Shown: positions 9,346-18,252, counted from the first letter of the stretch. The stretch is DNA of 64,000 nucleotides from an uncultured Candidatus Saccharibacteria bacterium (GCA_946482285.1 CAMLQK010000001.1:744001-808000), one strand, 5' to 3'. Program-made: numbers and translations. Notes: generated from the letters alone by a model not told the origin.

Positions 9346-10137
9346 ATGACTACTAATCAAAAGACTCAACCTACAAAAACTAAGCGCAAATCAGACCAGT
9401 ATAACGACCCGAAGCACAACTATCTGCGCTACTGGGACGGCCGAGACTATGAACACGCAGCCGAAGAAATGGCACTGCGCCGCCTGTTAAACGGCAAGCA
9501 CTTCCGCAGCGCCGCGGACATTGGCGGGGGGTATGGGCGCCTGTGCGTTTTTCTGGAGCAATTTGCTGATAAAGTTACATTGGCCGAACCCAGCCAACAG
9601 CAGCTTGATATAGCCAAGGACTTCTTAAAAGATCACCCAGAAGTCGACCGTAAGCTCATGCAGGCGGACGACCTGACCTTTAAGGATGGTGAACTCGACC
9701 TCATCACCATGATCCGTGTTATGCACCACTTGCCAGACCCCATGAACGAATTTAGTGAAATTGCCCGTGTCCTATCAGACGATGGCTACGCTATTATCGA
9801 GGTTGCCAACTACGCCCATGGCCGTAACCGCTTAAAGTTTGCCCTGAAAGGCAAAAAGCTACCCCAAGAGCCAGTTGACATCCGTTCTGAGGCATACAAG
9901 AAGGACGAAAACGAAATCCCCTTCGTTAACCACAACCCGCATACCGTTATTAAGCAACTTGCACATGCAGGCCTTAAGGTAGATCGCATACTATCTGTTT
10001 CAAACCTACGCAGCCCTGGCCTTAAGAAAATTATGCCCAAAAAGGCAATGCTCGCAATCGAAGGCATCTTACAGCCAACGCTGGCCAATAGTTTCTTTGG
10101 TCCTAGCGTATTCTTCATGGTCCGCAAGGCGAAGTAG
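9346..10137 (+). CDS. Class I SAM-dependent methyltransferase
   Basis: A 263-residue protein with the Rossmann methyltransferase core. Motif I is AADIGGGYGRL (about residues 58-68), an acidic residue ends the second strand (LAEPS), and IRVMHHLPDPMNEF and AIIEVANY are the later core motifs, as in the Methyltransf_11 group. The N-terminal about 25 residues are Lys/Thr-rich. The substrate cannot be inferred. The ATG lies 9 nt after an extended -10 (TGG-TATACT, 9331-9336) and has no Shine-Dalgarno site, suggesting its own leaderless transcript despite lying only 18 nt after tyrS. Confidence 0.87.
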   Translation: MTTNQKTQPTKTKRKSDQYNDPKHNYLRYWDGRDYEHAAEEMALRRLLNGKHFRSAADIGGGYGRLCVFLEQFADKVTLAEPSQQQLDIAKDFLKDHPEVDRKLMQADDLTFKDGELDLITMIRVMHHLPDPMNEFSEIARVLSDDGYAIIEVANYAHGRNRLKFALKGKKLPQEPVDIRSEAYKKDENEIPFVNHNPHTVIKQLAHAGLKVDRILSVSNLRSPGLKKIMPKKAMLAIEGILQPTLANSFFGPSVFFMVRKAK

Positions 10138-10143
10138 CGCCTT

Positions 10144-12183
10144 ATGCTGGATATGCAGCAGCCAATTACCCAGATTAAAGGGGTCGGTCCCGAACTTGCT
10201 AAAAAGTTTGGGATTCTTGGTATTACAACATTAGCCGATTTAGCATACAATTTCCCGCGGCGTTACGAAGACTATTCCAATGTTACGACAATAGCAGAAC
10301 TGGCTCCTGGGGCGGCAACAATAAAGGCAACCATCAAGAGCGCCAAAGGGCGGTATGTTCGCCGAGGCATGCATATTACGGAGGCTGTAGCGACGGATAA
10401 TACCGAGAGCGTCCGCCTGATTTGGTTCAACCAGCCCTACAGGGCAGCGGCGCTAAAAGCCGGGGAAACGTACTACATATCTGGCAACTATGAACTTAGC
10501 CACAACCGGTTTGCTATTATCAGCCCGAGTACGGAACTGGTTAGCAGTTTTCCGGTTAGTACGGCACGTATCATTCCTGTTTACCGGGAAACAAAGGGGT
10601 TGACGAGCAACCAAATCCGCAAATTGGTCCGCGAAATCTTGCCTGTTCTTTCCGCTAATGATGAGTATTTACCTGAGTGGTTGGTGAAGGACCAGGCGCT
10701 TATTAGTCGCTCACAGGCCGTAAAGACTATGCATTTTCCAGAATCCCAACAGGCTCTGATGCAGGCCCGTGAACGCCTAGGCTTTGAAGAAGTATATGCT
10801 CTGACGCTTGCTAGTTTGCTTAACAAGTATGAGCTATTGCAGGACACCAGTTTGGCAATACCATTTAAAACTGCGTTGGCGAAGCAGTTTGTAGATAGCC
10901 TACCTTTTACACTTACCGACGCCCAGCGTACAGTGGTGTGGCATATCTACCAGGATATGGCCAAGACCCAGCCTATGAACAGATTGGTTGAAGGTGACGT
11001 CGGGTCGGGGAAGACAGTAGTAGCAGCAATGGCTGCTCTCATGCCGATTACCGAAGGCTATCAGGTGGCGTTTATGGCGCCGACAGAGCTGTTGGCGCGC
11101 CAGCATGCCGAGACAGTTTTTAAATTGCTGAATCCACTCGGGCTTCATGATTCGGTGGCGCTGCTTGTAGGCGGTATGTCTGCTGCCGAAAAACAGGCAG
11201 TTTATAGTAAAATTGCCGACGGCACTGTGCGCTGTATCATAGGCACACATGCTTTAATCCAGGAAAAAGTGGATATGCACAATCTTGGCCTGGTAATTAT
11301 CGATGAACAACACCGGTTTGGCGTTGAGCAGCGTAAAAAGCTCATGGCCAAAGCTGGGCACATGCCACACTTGCTAAGTTTGACTGCCACTCCTATTCCG
11401 CGCAGCCTTGCCCTTACGCTGTATGGGGAGCTGGACATTTCTATAATTGGCACTAAGCCAGCTGGTCGCCAGCCTATTATTACGGAGATCGCTTCGCCCA
11501 ATTCGCGCAAGCAGCTTTACCAGGCAATTGATACAGAGCTTGAGGCTGGTCGCCAAATGTTTGTTGTTTGCCCGCTGATAAGCGAGTCGTCTACGATGCA
11601 GGCTGTTTCGGCCGAAGAAGTGTTCGAATCTTTGAGTAAAAAAGACTTCAAGCACCGGCGCGTGGGTTTGTTGCACGGCAAGATGAAGCCCCAGGAAAAG
11701 AACGATATTATGGACCGCTTTGCGCGCCATGAGCTTGATATATTGGTGTCGACAACGGTTATAGAGGTTGGTGTTGATATCCCTAACGCAAGCGTCATGC
11801 TGATAGAGGCGGCAGACAGGTTTGGCCTTGCCCAAATTCACCAGTTGCGGGGCCGTGTAGGGCGAGGGCAACACCAGGGGTATTGCTACCTTATGATGAG
11901 CGATTCCAGCGCGCCACCTAAGCGTCTAGAGGCACTTGAACGTTCTTCGGATGGATTTAAGCTGGCCGAACTTGACTTAGAGCTTCGTGGGCCAGGGGCT
12001 ATTTATGGCACAATGCAACATGGCCAGCTCGACCTCCGCGTGGCCAAGCTTTCGGATGTAAAGCTTATTGCCGCTGCCCGCCAAGCAGCCCAGAAAACTA
12101 TCGACTTACAGGAAAACCTGCTACAATATCCAGAGTTACATGAGCGCGTCAGCGCGCTGCGGACAGTTACAAACCTAAACTAA
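10144..12183 (+). CDS. recG: ATP-dependent DNA helicase RecG
   Basis: A 679-residue protein of the usual RecG length. It has an N-terminal wedge/OB domain beginning with a helix-hairpin-helix-like stretch (ITQIKGVGPELAKKFG), then superfamily 2 motor domains with Walker A GDVGSGKT, motif II IIDEQHRFGV (DEQH), motif III LTATPIPR, and the motif VI region IHQLRGRVGRGQ, and a C-terminal TRG-like region. RecG remodels stalled forks and Holliday junctions. It follows the methyltransferase by 6 nt, and its stop overlaps the next start (TAATG), so these genes form an operon through rsmD. Confidence 0.97.
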   Translation: MLDMQQPITQIKGVGPELAKKFGILGITTLADLAYNFPRRYEDYSNVTTIAELAPGAATIKATIKSAKGRYVRRGMHITEAVATDNTESVRLIWFNQPYRAAALKAGETYYISGNYELSHNRFAIISPSTELVSSFPVSTARIIPVYRETKGLTSNQIRKLVREILPVLSANDEYLPEWLVKDQALISRSQAVKTMHFPESQQALMQARERLGFEEVYALTLASLLNKYELLQDTSLAIPFKTALAKQFVDSLPFTLTDAQRTVVWHIYQDMAKTQPMNRLVEGDVGSGKTVVAAMAALMPITEGYQVAFMAPTELLARQHAETVFKLLNPLGLHDSVALLVGGMSAAEKQAVYSKIADGTVRCIIGTHALIQEKVDMHNLGLVIIDEQHRFGVEQRKKLMAKAGHMPHLLSLTATPIPRSLALTLYGELDISIIGTKPAGRQPIITEIASPNSRKQLYQAIDTELEAGRQMFVVCPLISESSTMQAVSAEEVFESLSKKDFKHRRVGLLHGKMKPQEKNDIMDRFARHELDILVSTTVIEVGVDIPNASVMLIEAADRFGLAQIHQLRGRVGRGQHQGYCYLMMSDSSAPPKRLEALERSSDGFKLAELDLELRGPGAIYGTMQHGQLDLRVAKLSDVKLIAAARQAAQKTIDLQENLLQYPELHERVSALRTVTNLN

Positions 12184-13013
12184 TGTACTCCGGAACCACA
12201 CTTACTCCACTGTCGGGCACCGTGCTTGGTGCCCATCAAAAGATTGACCGTCTTGCGCGGTCTGCCTTGATGCGCTCACAGCCTCATATTGGCTTTCCAT
12301 CTGCCCGCCAAATATTGCACTTCGAGGGCAATAATGGCCCGGATGCTATTAAGCGCAAAAGTCCGGCCCGTGATGAGCCATGGCATTACTATGCGCCATT
12401 TGATGAATCAGATACGCAGCTTATCAGCCTTATCGCAGATCACCACGCACTACTGGCAAAGGCGCTAAAAGGTAAAGACCACGTGCGGGCTGCTTTTGAA
12501 GCAGCATGGCTGGCACATGCCATTGTCGATGGCCTTACCCCTGCACATCACTATCCCTATGAAGAGGAGCTAACACAACTTCGTGGCGGTGAAGGCATAG
12601 AAAGCCGTACCACTATAAAAGCAAAATTGGTTATGCCCGGCGAAAACCGCCGTAAACAAGTGCACAATAATTGGAAAATGTGGGGTCCAAAAGGCTTGCT
12701 TACAACGCACGGGCTTTTTGAGTGGGGCATCGCTGCTATCATTGTCCCTCTTTCCGGCAATAACAAGCGGTTTGAGCTTAAGCAAACGGATATTGACGAA
12801 CTGCATGAGCATGGTTTCGTTGGCTTATTCAAGCGCAAAGCCCGCGAAGTAGCAGCGTTGAATATGTATGAAACTTATTATCAGAACGGCTGGACGCCGC
12901 AGCTGGCGCGTCAGGTTCGCCGTCAGCTGGCCCCTATCATTGTCCAAATGGTTGCTTTGGCATGGTATTCTGCTGCCGAGGAGGCTGAAGTGGCATCAGC
13001 ACAAGCTGCATGA
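12183..13013 (+). CDS. Hypothetical protein resembling zinc-dependent phospholipase C
   Basis: A 276-residue protein, mostly helical, with no obvious signal peptide. It carries spaced His/Asp residues: GAHQKIDRLA near the N-terminus, DEPWHYYAP, ADHHALLAKA, and AWLAHAIVDGLTPAHHYPYEEE. The last resembles the H-x3-D-x4-PxH metal-site pattern of the Zn-dependent phospholipase C/P1 nuclease fold. Function is inference only. It is translationally coupled at both ends: TAATG overlap with recG and ATGA overlap with rsmD. Confidence 0.7.
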   Translation: MYSGTTLTPLSGTVLGAHQKIDRLARSALMRSQPHIGFPSARQILHFEGNNGPDAIKRKSPARDEPWHYYAPFDESDTQLISLIADHHALLAKALKGKDHVRAAFEAAWLAHAIVDGLTPAHHYPYEEELTQLRGGEGIESRTTIKAKLVMPGENRRKQVHNNWKMWGPKGLLTTHGLFEWGIAAIIVPLSGNNKRFELKQTDIDELHEHGFVGLFKRKAREVAALNMYETYYQNGWTPQLARQVRRQLAPIIVQMVALAWYSAAEEAEVASAQAA

Positions 13014-13540
13014 GAGTCATAGCTGGCGCGCTTGGCGGGCGAACATTCAATGCTCCCCATGGGCATCGTACCCACCCCATGAGCGACAAGATCCGGGGTG
13101 CGCTTTTTAATGCACTTGGTGATATTGAGGGACTTACGGTATTAGACGCTTTTGCTGGGTCGGGCGCAATTAGTTTTGAAGCTGTCAGCAGGGGCGCTGT
13201 CAGCAGCGTGGCAATAGAAAACGACCGTTTGGCCCAGCGCACAATAAGCGAGAATATCACAAGCCTTGGCGTACAGAAAGCAGTTACGCTTATTCAGGCT
13301 TCCGCACAAGCTTGGCGCGAAACAAACCCAACAAGAACGTTTGATATTGTGGTGCTTGACCCGCCATACGACAATGTGCAGCTTACTGCTGTGCAGCGGC
13401 TCTTTTCATGCGCAGCCAATAATGGCATCGTTGTGTTATCGTGGCCAGGCGACCAATTATTGCCAGAGGTTAAAGAATTTCAGATCGTTGCCCAAAAAGC
13501 CTATGGTGATGCCCAGCTTGGTTTTTACAAACGTTCGTAA
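13010..13540 (+). CDS. rsmD: 16S rRNA (guanine-966-N2)-methyltransferase RsmD
   Basis: A 176-residue protein of usual RsmD length. The N-terminal MRVIAGALGGR is family-typical, motif I is VLDAFAGSGAISFEA, the acidic SAM-ribose contact is in VAIENDR, and the catalytic motif is VVLDPPYDN (DPPY, N2/N6 methylation). It methylates G966 of 16S rRNA during 30S assembly. The start overlaps the previous stop by 4 nt (ATGA). Confidence 0.94.
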   Translation: MRVIAGALGGRTFNAPHGHRTHPMSDKIRGALFNALGDIEGLTVLDAFAGSGAISFEAVSRGAVSSVAIENDRLAQRTISENITSLGVQKAVTLIQASAQAWRETNPTRTFDIVVLDPPYDNVQLTAVQRLFSCAANNGIVVLSWPGDQLLPEVKEFQIVAQKAYGDAQLGFYKRS

Positions 13541-13550
13541 TCCTTAGCTT

Positions 13551-14276
13551 TTATCCCTTTGTCAGAGCAGCTTGTTGTTCGGTTATTGCCTGTTGAATTC
13601 GCAGATACAGTATAGCTGGAGCGCAAGCATACAGCACGCCCGGAATCCACCCCGCAATCCAGCCAAAGAACGGAATGGCACAAATAATCCCAAGGAGCGC
13701 TTGGGTAATTACGAGTCCCCAAACGGCTTTGGAGTAGTACCTAGAGTCTGAAGCGCTTTGTCTCATTGCTTCTGAAATACTAACGTCTTGGCCGAGCAGA
13801 TAAAATGGGGCAAGTACGTACCGGCGTAGCATGAAGAAAAACGGAATGATAAAACACGCGATGGCCACTATGTATATCATGGCTAGCAGTATGACCAGCC
13901 CAAACCAGCGCCAAAAAAATGGCGCTGCAAGGCGGTAAGCTTCACGTGGTGAGATTGTTTTTTCACGCGCGCTTTGCAGCTGTGTCATGGCGAGCGTTGG
14001 CGCGCTCAAAAAGCTCAGAACAATGCCGCTTATTAGTAAGACAGTGGTTATGATTGCACCTGCCGCCCTGATGAGGCTATTGCCCGGAGCGGTAACTATT
14101 TGGAACACAATAGAAGTGGCAATAAGAAGAAAAGGCAAGCTACCAACCACCACAAATGTGATAAAGTTGCGTTTAAACGCAGCTATGCTTGGCCCGAATA
14201 AGGAAAGCGCAGATAGGGGTTCGTGCGAATTGGGGCTAGCTGGGGACATTTTTGGGATTGTGTGCATACTATGCAT
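13551..14276 (-). CDS. Polytopic membrane protein of unknown function
   Basis: A 241-residue protein with about six hydrophobic segments (for example FVVVGSLPFLLIATSIVF, IITTVLLISGIVLSF, FGLVILLAMIYIVAIACFI, ALLGIICAIPFFGWIAGW) and a short polar C-terminus. The region FMLRRYVLAPFYLLGQDVS before SEAMRQS resembles general bacterial DUF-type membrane proteins, but no family is assigned. It converges with rsmD (10 nt apart) and diverges from tRNA-Leu. An alternative start is the ATG at codon 4. Confidence 0.75.
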   Translation of the reverse strand: MHSMHTIPKMSPASPNSHEPLSALSLFGPSIAAFKRNFITFVVVGSLPFLLIATSIVFQIVTAPGNSLIRAAGAIITTVLLISGIVLSFLSAPTLAMTQLQSAREKTISPREAYRLAAPFFWRWFGLVILLAMIYIVAIACFIIPFFFMLRRYVLAPFYLLGQDVSISEAMRQSASDSRYYSKAVWGLVITQALLGIICAIPFFGWIAGWIPGVLYACAPAILYLRIQQAITEQQAALTKG

Positions 14277-14309
14277 GTAGACTATCTGGCATCCTTATGT
14301 AAAGTCAAG

Positions 14310-14338
14310 GTGACAAATAGCAGAAAATAGCATATAAT
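14310..14338 (+). promoter_or_regulatory. Promoter of tRNA-Leu
   Basis: GTGACA (14310-14315), 17-bp spacer, TATAAT (14333-14338). The tRNA starts 18 nt downstream. Confidence 0.75.
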
Positions 14339-14355
14339 ATACCAGTACCATTCCT

Positions 14356-14440
14356 GGGGATGTGGTGGAATTGGTAGACACGCTAGTCTTAGGAACTAGT
14401 GCTTTACGGCGTGAAGGTTCAAGTCCTTTCATCCCCACCA
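14356..14440 (+). tRNA. tRNA-Leu (anticodon UAG)
   Basis: An 85-nt class II tRNA. The 7-bp acceptor is GGGGATG paired with CATCCCC, discriminator A, and CCA is encoded. The anticodon stem CTAGT/ACTAG encloses the loop CTTAGGA with anticodon TAG. It has a long variable arm (TGCTTTACGGCGT) and a T-arm GAAGG-TTCAAGT-CCTTTC. It reads CUN Leu codons. Confidence 0.95.
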
Positions 14441-14569
14441 AAGAAAAGAGATCGGCATGTGCTGGTCTCTTTTCCTTTTTGTCGGCTACAAAGGACTTGG
14501 CGAATAATCGGCAAAGTTGCCAGCAACAATTTTGCTGCTGCCAGAAAACAAGTCCTTTCATCCCCACCA
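14420..14569 (+). repeat. Direct repeat of the tRNA-Leu 3' end, with an inverted part-copy between
   Basis: The last 21 nt of tRNA-Leu, including CCA (14420-14440), recur exactly at 14549-14569, 129 bp on. A 10-nt inverted copy, AAAGGACTTG, lies at 14490-14499 and can pair with the second direct copy. The second copy lacks the rest of a T-arm, so it is not a second tRNA gene. It could be an attachment-site remnant or a partial tRNA duplication. Confidence 0.85.
14443..14480 (+). terminator. Terminator after tRNA-Leu
   Basis: GAAAAGAGATC (14443-14453) pairs with GGTCTCTTTTC (14464-14474) through a 10-nt loop, followed by five T. Confidence 0.8.
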
Positions 14570-14606
14570 CGAAGCGAGCCGACTGTATGTCGGCTTTTTT
14601 CGTGGC
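14568..14606 (+). terminator. Second terminator, after the duplicated tRNA end
   Basis: AGCCGAC (14577-14583) pairs with GTCGGCT (14589-14595), followed by a six-T run, and an outer CACGAA/TTCGTG pairing extends the stem. Confidence 0.75.
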
Positions 14607-14747
14607 TACAGATACTCCAAAATGTAAAACACCGCAGTACAAAAGATAAACATTCAGATCTGCATCGATACTATGCATTCCAAGTTCTTGCGCGTATAAT
14701 GCATACGTAATAGACATGTCAAATATAGCAGGGTGGAATACGATATA

Positions 14748-17700
14748 ATGAACACGCGCCGATCCACATTTAATCGCATTATATGCGGTTTTCTTGCTGC
14801 TTTAGTCATGCTACTACCTATCGTGGCATTAATGCCAGCACGCGTATTAGCGGCAGGTGAAACCTGGAAGTGGAAGGACAACCAGGTCGTTACCGTAAGC
14901 GGCGGTGATATTAAGAACAGTGAATTGCGTGTTAATTCTCAGTGGCAGGAAACCGTTTTATGGGGTATGGTAACGTACCAGAATAAATGTGTAATGAACT
15001 TCCAGCTAAAAACCTCGGAAGATGGCACGTATGGTATCGTGTATGCTACTGGAGTAACAGAAGCATCGGATGTGAATGTAGCGGAAACCCCATCTTGTAC
15101 CGCAGTTGATCCTGATGGCAACGAACGTTTCCCTGGGGTGCTGCAGCAATACCAGAATAAAGTAGTGACTCTTGGTGATCGGCCTGTCGACGCTGACGAA
15201 ACAGAAAATCAAAAAACAGTCACCGTCACTGTAAACTCGCCAAACCCTGCCTCCGACTCGCCTGGCTCCGTTACTATTACTATGAAGGATGATAAAGGCA
15301 AGAATGTCGAGCCACCTAATGAGGTGCCGCAGCAAACACCTTCCTGGGAGGGTGAAGGTGTTCCAGAGGGCCAGCGTGCTGTTGAGTATGTTGCGACATA
15401 TAAGTTAGAACCTGGAAATTATGAGGTCTGCGAAACGGGTATCCATAACAGTTGCCAAACCTTTACAAAAGAGAAATTTAAAACTAGGGCCATTACTTTT
15501 GGTGAAAGCTTTGTTGATCGCGACATAGCCGTAGCTATAGAGATCAATTACTTCGAGCCAGTTAACTCGCGCCGTATTCTGGGGCCTGCCGATGTAACGC
15601 TAGAAAAAGCAGATGGCAGCGGTAGTACAAAAACTATCAAGACCGATAGTTTTGCCCGTGTCCCCACAGACGAGCAAGCTGATTCAGATGCTTACGGCGA
15701 AATGTCGACTACGCTTCGCGGCACGTTTAAAAATATTGCGCCCGGGCAGTACAAAATTTGCGTACCTATCATAAACGAATGCCAAACAGTCACTAAAAAA
15801 GAGGGCGATAGTCTGGCAGTTGTATTTAAGACGCGCAAAGCCGAACAGCTAACCCAAGGCTACAGCAAAGACCCTGATGATGGTTGTCCTGCAATTGTCA
15901 AAGGCTGGAGCATGTCAAAGGTGTTTTGCCCTCTGGTAACTGCTTCCGACAAAGCGGTGCAGGGTATCGAGGAGTATTTTGTTAAGCGCATTGTGCTTAA
16001 TACCGAGGATATATTTGGCACGAGTTCAGAAGATGGAGTTTCGCAGTCAGAAAACGCAAAGGCCTACTATGCCGCATGGAACAGCTTCCGCATCATTGCT
16101 ATTGCTATCATTATTATTGCTGGCACACTGATGGTATTTTCAGAAGCGCTCGGCATGCAGTTCATGGATGCCTACACTATTCGCAAAGTATTACCTCGCT
16201 TGCTGATAGCAGTCATTATCATATCCATTTCGTGGTGGGTTCTGCAGTATGTGGTACAGCTGTTTAATAACATTACTGTTTGGACCGCGGGCGCTATAAA
16301 TTATCCGTTCCAGTCTATTCCAGATAGGAATGCTTCGGCGTGGACTGCTGCAGCGCAAGCTGGGGCTACCACGGGATTATTGGCTGTGCTCGGGCCGCTC
16401 GTTGTTATTTCGTATGCCGGAACTGTATTCTTGGCAATGCTTATCGCTACATTCGTCCTTATTGTGCGGGAGATTCTGATACTACTAGCAGTTATTATGG
16501 CTCCACTCTTTATTGTGATGCTTGCTGTACCAAACCTTGAAAAGATGTGGGTTTTTTGGCGGAACGGCCTCATAGGGCTCCTTATTATGGGTCCCATATT
16601 CATTGCGGTCGCCGAAAGCGGCTATGTGTTTGCCAAGCTGGTGGGGCAGAAGGATCCGACCGGCGTATTCGTGGCGGTTTCCATCATTGCGCCACTACTT
16701 GCTATACCGTACCTGTTCTTGAAGATTGGTGGCGGCGTAGGGGCTCTGCTGGGCTTTGTAGACGATAAGCGCAAGGGCGGTTTTGACAGGCTTAAAAACT
16801 ATCGGACATCAGAACTGCAAAGTCGCAAGGAACGGGCAAAACGCGGCGAACTTTACCAAGGTGCTGTTAGCCGACGGCTGGGTATGGGCGGAGTTTCAAG
16901 AAGAATGAACGCCATCACCATGGCGGCATCCAGCGGCGGCTTCAAGAGAGGTATTCCAATCACCCGGCGCGGGCGATTACAAGCTCAGGCTGCCGCTATG
17001 CAGCGTGACATTATCTTGAGTGCCCAACATGCTAAGAGTGACGAGGCACAGGCAGGCCAGTTTAACGACCTGATGCTGCAGATGCAAACATACTCAAGCG
17101 AGGAAGAAGCGCTACAGCATGCAGTTGCTGATTTTGGCATTTACCAACGAAATGCGAACGGTGAGATTGTACGTAATGCCGATGGCGAAGCAGTTGCCGA
17201 CATGGATGCTGTGCGGACTGGTATTGCTGCCGCAAAGGCAAACGGTGGCTTTGGGCGTGCACGTCAAACGTATGCTGCCGTCCAACTTGCGAACACTGGT
17301 ACAGGCTATGCAAATATGGAGCAGGTCGCCCAGACAATGGCACGCGTGTCACATGGTAATGAGCAAACTGTTGATAGTCTGGCATTCCAGATCAATAAAG
17401 CAACCAAAGGCGCTAAACGCTTTGACTTGACGCCTGGTAGCGGAGGCTTAGGCAGGCTGGCGTTGGCAGAGTTGCATGCCGCCCAGGGTACTGGTACTGC
17501 GCCAACAGACCAAGATTACCACCAAGCATCGCTTACAGCGCTCCGTGGTGTTGACATGATGAGCCTCAGCCGTAACGAAGTGCAAGGTGTTCAGAATTTC
17601 TCGCAAACTATTCGCACCGAAATGGAGCAGGCGCAAGTCCAGTACGATGCGGCTGTGCGTAACGGTAGTACTTCAGAAATCCAGGAGGCCGAAAACCGTT

Positions 17701-18113
17701 TGAGCGAAATTGTTGCACTTGCTAGAAATGTTGAAGACAGCGGCTTGTACGCGCCCGCCCGAAATATTGCTGCATACAATGAAGCAGTCGCCGAGCCAGA
17801 CCGGATTGCTGGCAGCCCATTGTCGAATATTCGTGAGCGTACTGAGCAGCGCCTCCGTGACATTCCTGCCGAACGGCCAGAAACCCGAATCGTACCCGAA
17901 GTTGACCCTGTTACCGGCGAAACCATCTTGAGACAGCAAGTAGTTAGTGTGCCGAACCCGGCAGCGACGCCACCCCGGAATAACCAACCTGCGCGCGACA
18001 TATACAACGCCTTGCGGCACCAAAGCCGATACGACCAGACAGATAACGTCAGCACGACACCTCCTGGAGGTCCGGGCGGCCCCGGCGTACCTCCTGGCCC
18101 GGGTACACCGTAA
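14748..18113 (+). CDS. Large polytopic membrane protein resembling VirB6/TrbL of type IV secretion systems
   Basis: About 1121 residues. A signal peptide (NTRRSTFNRIICG then a hydrophobic core ending in ARVLA) leads to an extracellular part of about 400 residues with two Cys-containing, beta-rich repeats (NYEVCETGIHNSCQTF and QYKICVPIINECQTV). At least five membrane helices follow between about residues 455 and 660. The cytoplasmic tail of about 440 residues is charged, Ala/Gln-rich and ends in a Pro/Gly run. The membrane block resembles VirB6/TrbL channel proteins; this is inference, and no other secretion genes are adjacent. A GTG at 14733 is an alternative start; ATG 14748 puts the signal peptide in a normal position. 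TATAAT at 14695-14700 is a likely -10. Confidence 0.8.
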   Translation: MNTRRSTFNRIICGFLAALVMLLPIVALMPARVLAAGETWKWKDNQVVTVSGGDIKNSELRVNSQWQETVLWGMVTYQNKCVMNFQLKTSEDGTYGIVYATGVTEASDVNVAETPSCTAVDPDGNERFPGVLQQYQNKVVTLGDRPVDADETENQKTVTVTVNSPNPASDSPGSVTITMKDDKGKNVEPPNEVPQQTPSWEGEGVPEGQRAVEYVATYKLEPGNYEVCETGIHNSCQTFTKEKFKTRAITFGESFVDRDIAVAIEINYFEPVNSRRILGPADVTLEKADGSGSTKTIKTDSFARVPTDEQADSDAYGEMSTTLRGTFKNIAPGQYKICVPIINECQTVTKKEGDSLAVVFKTRKAEQLTQGYSKDPDDGCPAIVKGWSMSKVFCPLVTASDKAVQGIEEYFVKRIVLNTEDIFGTSSEDGVSQSENAKAYYAAWNSFRIIAIAIIIIAGTLMVFSEALGMQFMDAYTIRKVLPRLLIAVIIISISWWVLQYVVQLFNNITVWTAGAINYPFQSIPDRNASAWTAAAQAGATTGLLAVLGPLVVISYAGTVFLAMLIATFVLIVREILILLAVIMAPLFIVMLAVPNLEKMWVFWRNGLIGLLIMGPIFIAVAESGYVFAKLVGQKDPTGVFVAVSIIAPLLAIPYLFLKIGGGVGALLGFVDDKRKGGFDRLKNYRTSELQSRKERAKRGELYQGAVSRRLGMGGVSRRMNAITMAASSGGFKRGIPITRRGRLQAQAAAMQRDIILSAQHAKSDEAQAGQFNDLMLQMQTYSSEEEALQHAVADFGIYQRNANGEIVRNADGEAVADMDAVRTGIAAAKANGGFGRARQTYAAVQLANTGTGYANMEQVAQTMARVSHGNEQTVDSLAFQINKATKGAKRFDLTPGSGGLGRLALAELHAAQGTGTAPTDQDYHQASLTALRGVDMMSLSRNEVQGVQNFSQTIRTEMEQAQVQYDAAVRNGSTSEIQEAENRLSEIVALARNVEDSGLYAPARNIAAYNEAVAEPDRIAGSPLSNIRERTEQRLRDIPAERPETRIVPEVDPVTGETILRQQVVSVPNPAATPPRNNQPARDIYNALRHQSRYDQTDNVSTTPPGGPGGPGVPPGPGTP

Positions 18114-18139
18114 CGCTGTTAAATCCACACTGGATGTGG

Positions 18140-18145
18140 TATAAT
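18140..18145 (+). promoter_or_regulatory. Extended -10 box for the hisS leader
   Basis: TGG-TATAAT, a perfect extended -10, with no clear -35. It lies 9 nt before a leader ORF. Confidence 0.65.
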
Positions 18146-18154
18146 CGAAAAGTA

Positions 18155-18202
18155 ATGATAATTGCTTGGAGTCCATCTTATTGCCATATCCTGCCGGTGT
18201 AG
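18155..18202 (+). CDS. Putative hisS leader peptide (15 aa, one His codon)
   Basis: The frame MIIAWSPSYCHILPV starts 9 nt after TATAAT, without a Shine-Dalgarno site, and ends at TAG (18200-18202). The His codon is at 18185-18187. The stop codon lies inside a segment (18193-18207) able to pair with the downstream terminator, the position expected of a ribosome-controlled switch. The single His and the unproven translation keep confidence moderate. Confidence 0.5.
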   Translation: MIIAWSPSYCHILPV

Positions 18203-18252
18203 TGCGGTATGTTAATGATGAGACCCTTAAACGCCGCACACCCGGCGTTTTT
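18193..18252 (+). promoter_or_regulatory. hisS: Transcription attenuator in the hisS leader
   Basis: The terminator is AACGCCG (18230-18236) paired with CGGCGTT (18243-18249), loop CACACC, and a T-run. The upstream segment GCCGGTGTAGTGCGG (18193-18207) can instead pair with CCGCACACCCGGC (18234-18246), breaking the terminator. A ribosome reaching the leader stop codon would block that antiterminator and allow termination; one paused at the His codon would leave much of it free. Confidence 0.6.

Noticed and set aside
14549..14569. A second tRNA gene at the duplicated tRNA end
   Set aside because: Only the 3' 21 nt match; acceptor 5' arm, D-arm, anticodon arm and most of the T-arm are missing.
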